Assembly (NCBI RefSeq): GCF_900112305.1
Contig: NZ_FOKT01000004.1
Location: 213,209-277,208 of the forward strand
Origin: Microbulbifer thermotolerans
GTDB taxonomy: Bacteria > Pseudomonadota > Gammaproteobacteria > Pseudomonadales > Cellvibrionaceae
Direction: 5' to 3'
Length of the DNA stretch: 64,000 nt
Part shown: piece by piece, positions 27,306 through 39,039 of the stretch
Numbering within the stretch: position 1 is the first letter of the stretch
How the letters are laid out: each line of letters starts with the position of its first letter
Made by a program: the position numbers and the translations under genes
Notes under the pieces: model-generated
Databases searched by the model: none
What the model was told of the DNA's origin: nothing
What the model saw: only the letters and a program-made list of their open reading frames with translations

Positions 27306-29243
27306 ATGTCAGAAGTACACACCCGTCCCGTCCCCGCAGACTTCGCCGCCAAGGCGCACATCAATGCGGATGATTACCGGAAAATGTACCGCAAATCGGT
27401 GGAGGATCCGGATGCCTTTTGGGCCCAACAGGCCAAGGATTTCCTGAAATGGGAAAAGCCTTTTACCCGGGTGGTGGAAGAGGATCTCGCACGCGGTTTT
27501 GCCGCCTGGTTTGCCGATGGCGAATTGAATGTGACGGTGAACTGTATAGACAGACACTTGCCCGCCCGCGCAGAGCAGACGGCGATCATTTGGGAGGGAG
27601 ACGATCCGGCGGAGAGCGATGAGATCACCTATCGCCAGCTGCATGAAAACGTCTGTCGGCTGGCCAACCTTTTGAAGGCGCGCGGTGTTGAGAAAGGCGA
27701 CCGCGTCTGTATATACATGCCCATGATCCCCGAGGCCGCTTACGCGATGCTCGCCTGTGCGCGCATCGGCGCCATTCACTCGGTGGTCTTTGGCGGTTTT
27801 TCGCCTGAGTCGCTGAAGGACCGCATTCTCGACTCTGACTGCCGTCTGGTGATCACTGCTGACGAAGGGGTACGCGGCGGCAAAAAGGTGCCGCTGAAAG
27901 CCAATGTCGATAAGGCTCTGGCCAGCTGTCCCGACGTACACACAGTTATCGTTGTCAAGCGCACGGGTGCCAATATCGACTGGAGCAGCAAGCGGGATAT
28001 CTGGTACACGGAATCCGTCGCCGAGATGGACACGGTCTGTGCGCCGGAGCCGATGAACGCAGAGGACCCGCTGTTTATCCTCTATACCTCCGGCTCCACC
28101 GGAAAACCCAAGGGTGTTATGCACACCTCGGCCGGCTATCTGTTGATGGCGACAATGACCTTTAAGTACACCTTCGACTACAAGGAGGGCGAGGTCTTCT
28201 GGTGTACCGCCGACGTGGGCTGGATTACCGGACACAGCTATATCGTCTACGGCCCGCTTTGTGCCGGTGCCGTTACCCTGATGTTCGAGGGGGTGCCCAC
28301 CTACCCGGATGCTTCCCGTTGCTGGCAGGTAGTCGATAAGCACAAGGTCAATATTTTCTATACAGCGCCGACCGCGATTCGCGCACTGATGGGCGCCGGA
28401 GACACCTATGTCACCAAAACCGACCGCGGTTCTCTGAGGCTGTTGGGCACAGTTGGCGAGCCGATCAATCCGGAAGCTTGGGAGTGGTACTACAAGGTGG
28501 TTGGTGAAGAGCGCTGCCCGATCGTCGATACTTGGTGGCAGACAGAAACCGGTGCCCATCTGATCACGCCTCTGCCCGGCGCCATGGCGCTGAAACCGGG
28601 TTCCGCGGCACAGCCGTTTTTCGGTGTGCAGCCAGCGCTGCTGGATGACAAGGGCAGGGAAATCGAAGGGGAGGGGGAAGGCACACTGGTGATGAAAACC
28701 AGTTGGCCGTCCATGATCCGCAGCGTATACGGCGATCACCAGCGCATGATCGACACCTACTTCTCCGCTTACCCTGGATACTACCTCACCGGAGACGGTG
28801 CCCGCCGCGATGCCGACGGTTACTACTGGATCACTGGCCGTATCGACGACGTGTTGAATGTCTCCGGCCACCGCCTCGGCACCGCTGAAATCGAAAGTGC
28901 CATCGTACTGCACGACGACACTGCCGAGGCAGCAGTGGTGGGTTATCCGCACGATATCAAAGGGCAGGGCGTTTACGCCTATGTGACTTTAAAGGCCGGC
29001 TGCGAACCGAGCGAAGCCCTGCGTCGGGAGCTGGTGGATCTCTGTGCGCGGGAGATTGGGCCCATCGCCAAACCGGATATTATCCAGTGGGCACCCGCCC
29101 TGCCGAAGACCCGCTCCGGAAAAATCATGCGCCGAATTTTGCGCAAGATCGCCTGCGATGAGCTGGACAATCTCGGCGATACTTCCACCCTGGCGGACCC
29201 CTCGGTAGTGGAACAGTTGATCGCGCACAGGGTAAATCGCTGA
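27306..29243 (+). CDS. acs: Acetyl-CoA synthetase
   Basis: Acs activates acetate to acetyl-CoA through acetyl-AMP. The 645 residues carry the ATP loop [20 protein letters not shown] and [31 protein letters not shown] is followed by [11 protein letters not shown], whose Lys (near 606) is the site of regulatory acetylation in this family. ATG 27306 has AAGGGAG upstream. Confidence 0.97.
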   Translation: MSEVHTRPVPADFAAKAHINADDYRKMYRKSVEDPDAFWAQQAKDFLKWEKPFTRVVEEDLARGFAAWFADGELNVTVNCIDRHLPARAEQTAIIWEGDDPAESDEITYRQLHENVCRLANLLKARGVEKGDRVCIYMPMIPEAAYAMLACARIGAIHSVVFGGFSPESLKDRILDSDCRLVITADEGVRGGKKVPLKANVDKALASCPDVHTVIVVKRTGANIDWSSKRDIWYTESVAEMDTVCAPEPMNAEDPLFILYTSGSTGKPKGVMHTSAGYLLMATMTFKYTFDYKEGEVFWCTADVGWITGHSYIVYGPLCAGAVTLMFEGVPTYPDASRCWQVVDKHKVNIFYTAPTAIRALMGAGDTYVTKTDRGSLRLLGTVGEPINPEAWEWYYKVVGEERCPIVDTWWQTETGAHLITPLPGAMALKPGSAAQPFFGVQPALLDDKGREIEGEGEGTLVMKTSWPSMIRSVYGDHQRMIDTYFSAYPGYYLTGDGARRDADGYYWITGRIDDVLNVSGHRLGTAEIESAIVLHDDTAEAAVVGYPHDIKGQGVYAYVTLKAGCEPSEALRRELVDLCAREIGPIAKPDIIQWAPALPKTRSGKIMRRILRKIACDELDNLGDTSTLADPSVVEQLIAHRVNR

Positions 29244-29684
29244 TTACAGCAGAAAAGTCCTTCTGACACATTCGCGCGAGCTTTGCGCGCGGATGGGGGA
29301 GGGGAATCAGGGATTCCCTAAGGAACCTCTGATTTATTCGCGAGAACACTATGATAGCTTCTGGGGCGCTCAGGCAATAGGGCCGACATTTCGAAAACGC
29401 ACGAGTACTTCCCTGTAGCTCCGACGGATACATCCCTGTATCCGACGGTTTCGAAATGTCGGCCCTATCACCTGAGCTTCACATCCACCCGCGAAGAGCC
29501 TCTGCCACCAGAAAGTGATTTAATCAGAGGTTCCCTAAGAAATTTTTACTCTGTATCTGACCGTGGTACTCGCAGTCCTTTGAGCTTAAATACAGTGCCC
29601 CAGAACGCGGTACTGCATTTAAGCCTGAGTGGACCCAGGTAGAGAATTACCTATCGAAAATCACTACACAATAGGGAGGTGTTT
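29244..29684. other. Intergenic region carrying a MITE-like element
   Basis: This 441-base gap has no gene. Its main content is the inverted-repeat element at 29322-29534, followed by about 150 bases that lead to the small membrane-protein gene. Confidence 0.6.
29322..29534. mobile_element. MITE-like element with CTAA target duplication
   Basis: GGAACCTCTGATT at 29322-29334 and its exact inverse at 29522-29534 form the ends. CTAA flanks both sides (29318-29321 and 29535-29538). Inside, 29-base arms at 29368-29396 and 29449-29477 pair with two mismatches, and a small hairpin (CGGATAC / GTATCCG) sits in the loop. No transposase is encoded in 213 bases. CTAA fits the YTAR target duplication of IS5-family elements, so a non-autonomous derivative is inferred. 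Confidence 0.65.
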
Positions 29685-30098
29685 TTGGACGAGCAGCAGT
29701 ATCTTTGTGAGCACTACCGCTTCAACGCAGAGCAGAGACTGAAGGGCTTTAACTTTTTCGTCATTCTTTCGATGTTTGCCGAAGGTGGCATTTTTACCGC
29801 GGTGGAAAAAAGCTTCCACCCGCTGAGTCTGGCGCTTTTGGGGGGCTTTGTCGTGATTTTGTCCGTAGTCTTCTGGTTGGTGGACGCGCGCAGCCGCGAG
29901 CTGCTCAACCTCGCTGTGCCGGCTCTGAAACGGCTGGAGCAGGAGCTGCCGGAGACGAGCCGGATTTTTTCCCGTGACAGTGTCAAAAAGGGCGTTTTTA
30001 TTCGTTACACCTTTGCGATTCGAGCGCTGTTGATTGGTCAGTTCCTATTTGGCGCCGGCGTGGCCTGTTACGGGCTCTATCACTGGAAGTTTGGCTAA
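29685..30098 (+). CDS. Small membrane protein of unknown function
   Basis: The protein has 137 residues. TTG 29685 was chosen because AGGGAGG lies about 5 bases upstream; GTG 29679 overlaps that site. Three hydrophobic stretches appear: FNFFVILSMFAEGGIFTAV, LALLGGFVVILSVVFWLV and ALLIGQFLFGAGVACYGLY. A helical cytoplasmic or periplasmic loop of about 45 residues lies between the last two. I do not recognise the family. Confidence 0.65.
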   Translation: MDEQQYLCEHYRFNAEQRLKGFNFFVILSMFAEGGIFTAVEKSFHPLSLALLGGFVVILSVVFWLVDARSRELLNLAVPALKRLEQELPETSRIFSRDSVKKGVFIRYTFAIRALLIGQFLFGAGVACYGLYHWKFG

Positions 30099-30276
30099 AG
30101 CGCGTTGGGCCCAGAAGCTGATTACAGTGTCCACTAGAATGAATCAGTGGTGCCCTGGCAATGCGGTAAAAATTGCAAGAAAGACGGTATCGACAGCCCC
30201 TAACAGGGAGGGAACAGGGATTTCTCAGACTCTGGTTAGGGGCCTTCAGGAGATGTGTGATAAGGAGGTTAACGCC

Positions 30277-30654
30277 ATGTTGGACCACATTGGTATCTAT
30301 GTACACAGTTACGAGCGCAGCAAAGCGTTTTACCGCCTTGCACTGGCGCCACTCGGCTACGAACTGATACTCGAATATGCCGGCTGGGGCGGTTTCGGTT
30401 GGGCCGATAAGCCCGTTTTCTGGATTAAAGGCGGTAAGAGCACTGCGCCAGGCTTACAGATCGCCTTCCGCGCGGAAGACAGGGAGACGGTGCGTGAATT
30501 TCATCGGGTCGCGTTGGAGGCCGGTGGCAAAGATAAGGGTGCGCCGGGACTACGCGAAGAGTATCACCCCGATTATTACGCCGCCTATGTACTGGATCCG
30601 GACGGACATAATGTTGAGGTGGTCTGCCATACTCCCGGGGACTTGGAAGTATAG
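30277..30654 (+). CDS. Glyoxalase/bleomycin-resistance (VOC) family protein
   Basis: The protein has 125 residues from ATG 30277, with the strong site TAAGGAGG. The single VOC module pair is visible: LDHIGIYVHSYERSKAFYRLALAPLGY at the N-terminus and YYAAYVLDPDGHNVEVVCH at the C-terminus, with metal-ligand candidates His3 and the Glu of NVEVV. The substrate is unknown. Members include glyoxalases, dioxygenases and antibiotic-binding proteins. Confidence 0.88.
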   Translation: MLDHIGIYVHSYERSKAFYRLALAPLGYELILEYAGWGGFGWADKPVFWIKGGKSTAPGLQIAFRAEDRETVREFHRVALEAGGKDKGAPGLREEYHPDYYAAYVLDPDGHNVEVVCHTPGDLEV

Positions 30655-30735
30655 CCGCAGCGGAGCCGCGCGAGGCTACGGGTAAATTGCCTCCGGTGCC
30701 CATTTGTCGTTGCCCCTCAAAAGAAAGGAATCATC

Positions 30736-31116
30736 ATGGATGCGTTTAGCAGGGAGCGCTATCTGAAAATCGCTCTGGTTGTTATTGGAATCTTATTCAT
30801 ATTTGCCATCTATCCGATGATGATGTGGATTTGGCCCTCCGGCTGGGGGTGGACACCGCGGCAGCCGGAATACGAGCAGATGATCGCCGGCATCTATGCG
30901 ACCTTGGGTGTTTTCCTGATTCGCGCGGCAAAAGACCCCGGCGCTAATGCCAGCCTGATCTGGTTTACCATATGGTCCAGCCTGATTCACGGCGGGATTA
31001 TGCTGATGCAGGCTCTGGCGGACAAATCGGAACGGGCCAATTTGCTAGGCGATGTGCCCGCGCTGTTTCTGATTGCCGGACTACTCTGGTATCTGATGCC
31101 GAAGCGGCGCGGTTGA
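30736..31116 (+). CDS. Four-helix membrane protein of unknown function (DUF6632-like)
   Basis: The protein has 126 residues and about four membrane helices: LKIALVVIGILFIFAIYPMMM, IAGIYATLGVFLI, LIWFTIWSSLIHGGIMLMQAL and VPALFLIAGLLWYLM. The layout is like the DUF6632 group, from memory. AAGAAAGGAA precedes the ATG. Confidence 0.65.
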   Translation: MDAFSRERYLKIALVVIGILFIFAIYPMMMWIWPSGWGWTPRQPEYEQMIAGIYATLGVFLIRAAKDPGANASLIWFTIWSSLIHGGIMLMQALADKSERANLLGDVPALFLIAGLLWYLMPKRRG

Positions 31117-31144
31117 TGATAGTCTCCTTGCAGAAATCTATTAA

Positions 31145-33493
<2,349 letters not shown>

Positions 33494-33515
33494 TTCTATC
33501 CCTCACAGGATGGGG

Positions 33516-33545
33516 CCCCCTCCTCTGGAGGGGGTATTCTCTTAT
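33516..33545 (+). terminator. Terminator behind katG
   Basis: CCCCCTCC / GGAGGGGG around the loop TCT is followed by a T-rich stretch. Confidence 0.75.
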
Positions 33546-33631
33546 ATTTTCTGTCACTGGCGGGACAGATTTGTCCCCGGCCCCCACGCCGCGTTAGCAT
33601 AGCTATCCGCTGTAATGCCACGGGATAGGTT

Positions 33632-34618
33632 ATGCCTTTGAGCCACCACCCCTTTGATGCCCTGACGCCGGATGCGGTAATCGACTGCGTCGAGAGCTGT
33701 GGACTTGTCTCCGATGCGCGCATTTTTCCCCTCAACAGCTATGAAAACCGTGTCTATCAAGTGGGGATTGAGGGCGCTGAGCCGCTGATTGCCAAGTTCT
33801 ATCGCCCCGGGCGATGGAGTGATGAGCAGATACTGGAAGAGCACCGTTTCGCGCAGGAGTTGGCCGAGGCGGAGATCCCTGTGGTGGCCCCCTTGGCATT
33901 TGACGGTCACACGCTGATGGAAGCGCAGGGTTTCCGTTTTGCGCTTTTCCCTCGCCGTGGCGGGCGCCAGCTGGAGCTGGACAACTTTGAACACCTGGAA
34001 CAAGTGGGCACTATGCTCGGCCGCATCCATGCGATTGGCCGCTCCAAGCCCTTCCAGTTCAGGCCAGCGCTGACGCTGCAGCATTTCGCAATTGACAGCC
34101 GCGAGTTTATCCTCAGCGGCGATTTCCTGCCGCGGGAAAATCGCGATGCCTATGCATCGATCACCGCCCATCTTATCGATCAGGTAGCGCCGCTATTCGA
34201 GCGTGACTGGCAGGTACTGCGTCTGCACGGCGACTGCCACAGCGGCAATTTTCTCTGGCGAGACGATACCCCCTGGTTTGTAGACCTGGATGACTGCCTT
34301 AGCGGTCCCGCGATCCAAGATATTTGGATGCTGATTTCCGGCAATCGCGCCGAGCAGACAGCCTATCTGGACGCGGTGATCGAGGGATATGAAACCTTCT
34401 CCCCCTTTGACCCGCAGGAGCTGCAATTGATAGAGCCACTGCGCTGCCTGCGGCAGATGCACCACGCCGCCTGGCTGGCGCGCCGCTGGCAAGACCCGGC
34501 TTTCCCTCAGTCCTTCCCCTGGTTCAATACACCGCGCTATTGGGCCGAGCATATATTGGCACTGCGCGAACAGCAGTCGGCGTTACAGGAACCGCCTCTG
34601 ACACTGGGTACCGTATAA
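33632..34618 (+). CDS. srkA: Stress response kinase A (YihE-type Ser/Thr kinase)
   Basis: This aminoglycoside-phosphotransferase-fold kinase counters the MazEF death pathway in E. coli. The 328 residues show SYENRVYQVGIEGAEPLIAKFYRPGRW (nucleotide-binding Lys), the catalytic loop LHGDCHSGNFLW and the Mg-binding VDLDDC. The length matches YihE. Confidence 0.94.
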   Translation: MPLSHHPFDALTPDAVIDCVESCGLVSDARIFPLNSYENRVYQVGIEGAEPLIAKFYRPGRWSDEQILEEHRFAQELAEAEIPVVAPLAFDGHTLMEAQGFRFALFPRRGGRQLELDNFEHLEQVGTMLGRIHAIGRSKPFQFRPALTLQHFAIDSREFILSGDFLPRENRDAYASITAHLIDQVAPLFERDWQVLRLHGDCHSGNFLWRDDTPWFVDLDDCLSGPAIQDIWMLISGNRAEQTAYLDAVIEGYETFSPFDPQELQLIEPLRCLRQMHHAAWLARRWQDPAFPQSFPWFNTPRYWAEHILALREQQSALQEPPLTLGTV

Positions 34619-34920
34619 ACGCCGCAGCGCCGCTTTGGGGAACTCTGAAATAACGCATCGGAAGTGCTCACTGCGTCAGTGTTACGGAACGGATAAAACT
34701 GACAGCTTCTTTTCTTGTGATCGGCGTCGGTTGGATCGCCGTTGCAGTGCCTCGCTGTTACAATTCGGGCTTTCCGCGTAGGGATGTCGAGGCAAAAGTG
34801 CGCCGCATAAGGCCGCCGCTGCCAGTGGAATAGTGCCAGGCAACGGAGTGCGAGGGGGTGGTTTGAGTCGGCGGTGGTGCCGGCGGGCCCGGTTCGTGAC
34901 TTGATATGGAGTCTGTACAG
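34619..34920. other. Intergenic region before cysE
   Basis: No gene is seen in 302 bases. GGGGAACTCTGAAAT at about 34637 is like the ends of the 29322-29534 repeat with one base missing, so it may be a decayed copy. No clear sigma70 promoter was found. Confidence 0.4.
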
Positions 34921-35742
34921 ATGGAAGCGATTCAATCGACGAACAAGGCGGATGCGCTCTGGCAGCAAATCCGCGCCGATGTGGGCCGGCAGGTGGAGCA
35001 GGAGCCGATGCTGGCGAGTTTTCTGCACGCCACCATCCTTAACCACAGTACTTTGGAATCCGCGCTCAGCTTCCATCTGGCAAACAAACTCGACAACGCG
35101 GTGGCGCCGGCGCTGTTGATTCGCGAAGTGATCGACGAGGCTCTGGCCGCGGATGCCTCCATCGGGCGCGCCGCCCGGGAGGATCTTGTCGCTGTCCACC
35201 AGCGCGATTCCGCCTGTAACTCACTCTACGAACCCTTTCTTTACTTCAAAGGCTTTCACGCTCTTCAGGCCTACCGCGTGGCCCACTGGCTCTGGCAGCA
35301 GCAGCGTCGCTCTCTGGCGCTGTTCCTGCAGCATCGCATTTCTGTAGTCTTCGGCGTTGATATTCACCCTGCGGCCAAGCTCGGTGAAGGTATCCTGCTG
35401 GACCACGCCACCGGCATTGTGATCGGTGAGACGGCGGTGGTGGAGGACAAGGTATCGATCATGCAGTCGGTGACCCTCGGTGGCACGGGCAAGGAAAGCG
35501 GCGACCGTCACCCGAAAGTGCGGCGTGGTGTGCTGATTGGCGCCGGCAGCAAAGTGCTCGGCAATATCGAAATCGGCGAGTGTGCACAGATCGCCTCCGG
35601 CAGTGTGGTGCTCAAACCGGTGCCGGCGCACAAGTTGGTGGCCGGCGTGCCGGCGCGGGTGATCTGCAGGGCCAGCTGCGATCAGCCGGCGCTGTCGATG
35701 GATCAGTGTGCCCTGAGTCTGGTCGACAAGCAGTTGCCCTGA
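34921..35742 (+). CDS. cysE: Serine O-acetyltransferase
   Basis: CysE acetylates serine with acetyl-CoA, the first step of cysteine synthesis. The 273 residues have the N-terminal helical domain (EPMLASFLHATIL and FKGFHALQAYRVAHWLW). The left-handed beta-helix follows: VDIHPAAKLGEGILLDHATGIVIGETAVV, then SVTLGGTGK and DRHPKVRRGVLIGAGSKVLGNIEIG. ATG 34921 has GGAG about 9 bases upstream; ATG 34906 is in frame but has no site. Confidence 0.95.
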   Translation: MEAIQSTNKADALWQQIRADVGRQVEQEPMLASFLHATILNHSTLESALSFHLANKLDNAVAPALLIREVIDEALAADASIGRAAREDLVAVHQRDSACNSLYEPFLYFKGFHALQAYRVAHWLWQQQRRSLALFLQHRISVVFGVDIHPAAKLGEGILLDHATGIVIGETAVVEDKVSIMQSVTLGGTGKESGDRHPKVRRGVLIGAGSKVLGNIEIGECAQIASGSVVLKPVPAHKLVAGVPARVICRASCDQPALSMDQCALSLVDKQLP

Positions 35743-35796
35743 ACCCGGCATTTTTCCGCCACTCCGGTTACTCTGCCAGCCGCTATTCTTACAGGC

Positions 35797-36597
35797 ATGA
35801 AATACAGTCTCAGCGCCAAGAATCTCGTCTGCCGCAATCTGGAGGCCCGCGCCAGTTATTGTGCTGGTCTGCTGAACCCGGACCACAGTAAAGAAATCAC
35901 CGGTGTGCTGCGAGCGGACAGCGGTCTGCTGTCACACACATTCAACCAGGCGGTAACGAACGCGGTGATGCCGACGCGCATACTGCAGCGCTTTGTCGTC
36001 GACTATTTCTCAGAGCGGCACAGTCCCTTCACACTGTGGCACTGTGCGAGCAAGCCTCTCGACGACACGGAATTGTCTGCGCTGGGACTGAAGCGCCAGG
36101 AGTCGCGGGTGGCAATGGCGGTTGAGGTGAAAAGGCTGGCGCTGGACAGGGAAACGCCGCCGGAGCTGCGTGGCAAGCTGGAAATTGCCCCGGTTGCCGC
36201 CGAGGAGCTGGATCGTTACGGGGATATTCAGGCCGCCTTTTACAGTGGTGTCCGCGAAGGGCTGCAAATCAAGAAGTTCTACCAAGAGTTAAAGGAAACG
36301 GCAGAGCAGAAGCGCAGCCGGCTGAAGTTTTTCTTCGCCAAACTCGAAGGTGAGGAGGTCGCCGCGGGCTGTTTGTTCGCTTCTACCGACGCTCTGGGTT
36401 TCTACGATCTGACCACCCGGGAAGAATACCGCGGGCGCGGCATCGGCAGGGCCCTGTTTCATCACTTGGTGGGACAGGTTCTGAGTAGTCACCACAAATT
36501 TGCCGTGGCACTGGTGCCGGTGGAGCGACAGGAGCTGCTGCTGGAAACCGGTTTTTTCGCCGTCGGAGAAGTCGCCCAGTACCGCTACGAAGCCTAG
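35797..36597 (+). CDS. GNAT-family N-acetyltransferase
   Basis: The protein has 266 residues. The C-terminal GNAT domain shows the acetyl-CoA motif GFYDLTTREEYRGRGIGRALFHHLV (RGxGIG) near residues 199-225, followed by FFAVGEVAQYRYEA. An N-terminal half of about 120 residues is of unclear fold. The substrate is unknown. It lies 54 bases behind cysE. Confidence 0.85.
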   Translation: MKYSLSAKNLVCRNLEARASYCAGLLNPDHSKEITGVLRADSGLLSHTFNQAVTNAVMPTRILQRFVVDYFSERHSPFTLWHCASKPLDDTELSALGLKRQESRVAMAVEVKRLALDRETPPELRGKLEIAPVAAEELDRYGDIQAAFYSGVREGLQIKKFYQELKETAEQKRSRLKFFFAKLEGEEVAAGCLFASTDALGFYDLTTREEYRGRGIGRALFHHLVGQVLSSHHKFAVALVPVERQELLLETGFFAVGEVAQYRYEA

Positions 36598-36662
36598 GGC
36601 GCCCCGGAACCAACGACCGCGCTCAGGCGAATGAATCAGCGGCTCCCCGGACCCACTTGCGC

Positions 36663-37616
36663 TCAAGCCCGCTCGATGGGGAAGGCGATAACCTGATCGA
36701 TCGATGAGTAACCTCCGGCCAGCATCAGCAGCCGGTCTACCCCGAGTGCCACCCCGGCACACTCCGGCATACCCGACTGCAGTGCTTCCACCAGCCGCTC
36801 TTCGAACGGATAGACGTGCAGCTTGTGTGCGCCGCGGTAGCGGTGGTCCGCCTGAAAGCGGCGCAGCTGCTCCGCGGGGTCTGTCAGTTCCCAATAGCCG
36901 TTGGCCAGCTCCAGGCCGTTCACATAGGCTTCAAAGCGCCGTGCCACCGGTGTGCCGGTCGCGTCCTCGGCCACCTTGGCCAGTGCCGCCTGGCTCGCGG
37001 GAAAGTCGTACAGCAGCGTAATGCCACCGCCCATGGCCGGTTCCAGGCGGTGGCTCATCAAGAGGTCCAGGCATTCGTCGCGGTCCGAGGGAGCAAACGA
37101 CAGCTCGATTTCCCGCGCCACGCATGCGCACAGGTCCGCTTCACTGGCGGTGTGGGGGTCCAGCTGTAATTCGCGCAGGAACAGTTCCCGGTAGCTCAGC
37201 GACTGCACCACTTGGATGTCCAGTACCAGGCTGAGCAACTCGCCTACCTCGCCCATGAGCTTCCGGTCGTCCCAGCCGCAGCGGTACCACTCTAGCATGG
37301 TGAACTCCGGATTGTGCCTGCCCCCGGCCTCACCCTCGCGGAACGCCTTGCCCAGGTAATAGCAGTCGCCCAGCCCGGCGGCCAGCAGGCGCTTGAGGCC
37401 AAATTCCGGACTGGTGGCGAGATAGGCGGGATCGCCGTTACAAAGGGCGGTGATGGAATCGATATGGGGGTCGCTGGTGGCGCGGCGGGAAAGGATCGGC
37501 ACCTCTACTTCCAGCACCTGGCGCCGGGCAAAGAATTGGCGGATATCCGCCAGCAGAGCGGCGCGCTGGCGCAGGGCCGCAAGGGAAGCGGTGGGCTGCC
37601 AGGTGTTATCCGTCAT
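36663..37616 (-). CDS. epmA: EF-P--(R)-beta-lysine ligase (GenX/PoxA)
   Basis: EpmA is a truncated class II lysyl-tRNA synthetase that attaches (R)-beta-lysine to EF-P. The 317 residues have the class II motifs RRATSDPHIDSI, YLATSPEFGLKRLLAAG, FREGEAGGRHNPEFTMLEWY and GVALGVDRLLML, and no tRNA anticodon-binding domain. ATG 37616 suits the family length. efp lies about 105 bases upstream in the same direction, and epmB is at 55308. Confidence 0.96.
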   Translation of the reverse strand: MTDNTWQPTASLAALRQRAALLADIRQFFARRQVLEVEVPILSRRATSDPHIDSITALCNGDPAYLATSPEFGLKRLLAAGLGDCYYLGKAFREGEAGGRHNPEFTMLEWYRCGWDDRKLMGEVGELLSLVLDIQVVQSLSYRELFLRELQLDPHTASEADLCACVAREIELSFAPSDRDECLDLLMSHRLEPAMGGGITLLYDFPASQAALAKVAEDATGTPVARRFEAYVNGLELANGYWELTDPAEQLRRFQADHRYRGAHKLHVYPFEERLVEALQSGMPECAGVALGVDRLLMLAGGYSSIDQVIAFPIERA

Positions 37617-37721
37617 TGATCGGAACCCCATACGGGAACGGCCCGCGCCGCGATCGGTTTCCCCGAGCTCCGGGAAGCGCGATCGCGGCGCGGGCCGCCC
37701 CTGTCGTCAGATAAGAGAAAA

Positions 37722-38294
37722 TCAGTCTTCCTTCGCCCGGCCCAGATATTCGCCGGTACGGGTATCCACCTTGATGGCGTCACCGATTTCCAGGAACAGC
37801 GGTACCTTCACCACGGCGCCGGTGGAGAGGGTGGCCGGCTTGGTGCCGCCCTGGGCGGTGTCGCCGCGCAGTCCGGGGTCTGTGTCGGTGATTTCGAGCA
37901 CCACGTGATTGGGGGGCGTCACCGCCAGGGGGGCGCCGTTGTAGAGCGTCACGGTGCAGACATCCTGTTCTTTCAGCCATTTAGCGGCGTCGCCCACCGC
38001 GTCGGTGGAAGCCTGGTGCTGTTCGAAGGTATCCGGCTCCATGAAGTGGTAGAACTCACCGTCGTTGTACAGGTACTCCATCTCCCGGTCCATCACGTCA
38101 GCGGCCTCCAGGCTCTCGCCGGAGCGGAAGGTGCGCTCCCAGACACGGCCGGTTTTCAGGTTGCGCAGCTTGACGCGGTTAAATGCCTGGCCCTTGCCGG
38201 GTTTGACGAATTCGTTTTCCAGAATGGAGCAGGGGTCCCCGTCGAGCATCACCTTGAGGCCGCCCTTGAACTCGTTGGTGGAGTAACTAGCCAT
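37722..38294 (-). CDS. efp: Elongation factor P
   Basis: EF-P relieves ribosome stalling at polyproline. The 190 residues have domain I with the modified Lys34 in [11 protein letters not shown] and the C-terminal signature [20 protein letters not shown]. EpmA and EpmB for the Lys34 modification are both in this window. The promoter -10 TATAAT lies at 38334-38339 on the minus strand. Confidence 0.98.
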   Translation of the reverse strand: MASYSTNEFKGGLKVMLDGDPCSILENEFVKPGKGQAFNRVKLRNLKTGRVWERTFRSGESLEAADVMDREMEYLYNDGEFYHFMEPDTFEQHQASTDAVGDAAKWLKEQDVCTVTLYNGAPLAVTPPNHVVLEITDTDPGLRGDTAQGGTKPATLSTGAVVKVPLFLEIGDAIKVDTRTGEYLGRAKED

Positions 38295-38333
38295 AAAAAT
38301 GAAAATCCCAGTGAACGTCGTTGATAGCGGCGG

Positions 38334-38339
38334 ATTATA
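38334..38339 (-). promoter_or_regulatory. -10 element of efp
   Basis: A perfect TATAAT on the minus strand lies 40 bases before the efp start. The -35 is poor. Confidence 0.55.
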
Positions 38340-38372
38340 CAGGAGCTGCGCGGCCTAAACGAACCGCGTGCC

Positions 38373-38984
38373 TCAGCAGTCGCCGAGGCAGTATTCCGCC
38401 GGTATCTCTACCGGGTAGAAGGCGCCACTGAAAGTGGCGACGACAGTGACCGCCAGCAGCAGGCCCAACACCATGGCACCCGCGGCGGCTCTGTCGAGGA
38501 CCCGCGGGGTAAAACGGCGCCGCAACAGCCAGCGCAGCGCGCAGGCCAGGTGGGTGAAATAGGCCACCACCGCAAGGGTATAGTAGGGCATGAAAAAGGC
38601 GGGATAAGCGCCGGGCTGCAGGCCTGCCGCGGCGAAAAAGAAGTTGGTGTCCACGCCTTGAACCGTACGCCCGTAGAGTATCGCACCGATGTGGAAGAGG
38701 AAAAAGAAGGCCAGGTAGGCGCCGGAGACGGCCTGGGCGCGGTCGAAGAAACCGCGTCGTTGGCCGATGCGGCGGATGATAAATGTCATTCCGGAGCCAA
38801 CCTGGAAGAGCACGCAAGCCAGCAACAACGGCTCTACCAGAGCGTTCCGGTAGATGTTGCGGTAGCTGTCCATAAAGGCGATATGTTCCTCCACGCCACC
38901 TAGTGCGAGCAAGTGATTGGCCAGATGAACGAGGATGTAAAGGCTGATCAACAGTGCCGAAGCACGGTGTAACTTGTGCAGCAT
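38373..38984 (-). CDS. Membrane protein resembling a succinate dehydrogenase cytochrome b anchor
   Basis: The 203 residues form about five membrane helices. The start HKLHRASALLISLYILVHLANHLLAL and later FFLFHIGAILYG and YFTHLACALRW place His residues within helices, as in the haem-binding anchors of fumarate/succinate dehydrogenases. No catalytic subunits are nearby. It is the last gene of the 39-55 kb leftward cluster. An electron-transfer partner for the diiron enzyme two genes upstream is possible but unproven. Confidence 0.6.
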   Translation of the reverse strand: MLHKLHRASALLISLYILVHLANHLLALGGVEEHIAFMDSYRNIYRNALVEPLLLACVLFQVGSGMTFIIRRIGQRRGFFDRAQAVSGAYLAFFFLFHIGAILYGRTVQGVDTNFFFAAAGLQPGAYPAFFMPYYTLAVVAYFTHLACALRWLLRRRFTPRVLDRAAAGAMVLGLLLAVTVVATFSGAFYPVEIPAEYCLGDC

Positions 38985-39039
38985 TGATCCGACTCCAAAT
39001 TTCCAGAATCCGCGCCGCCGCGGCGTTTTTACACAATGG

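Noticed and set aside
27309-28952. Minus-strand open frame of 547 codons inside acs
   Set aside because: It is antisense to acetyl-CoA synthetase, whose motifs are complete. The frame has no recognisable domain.
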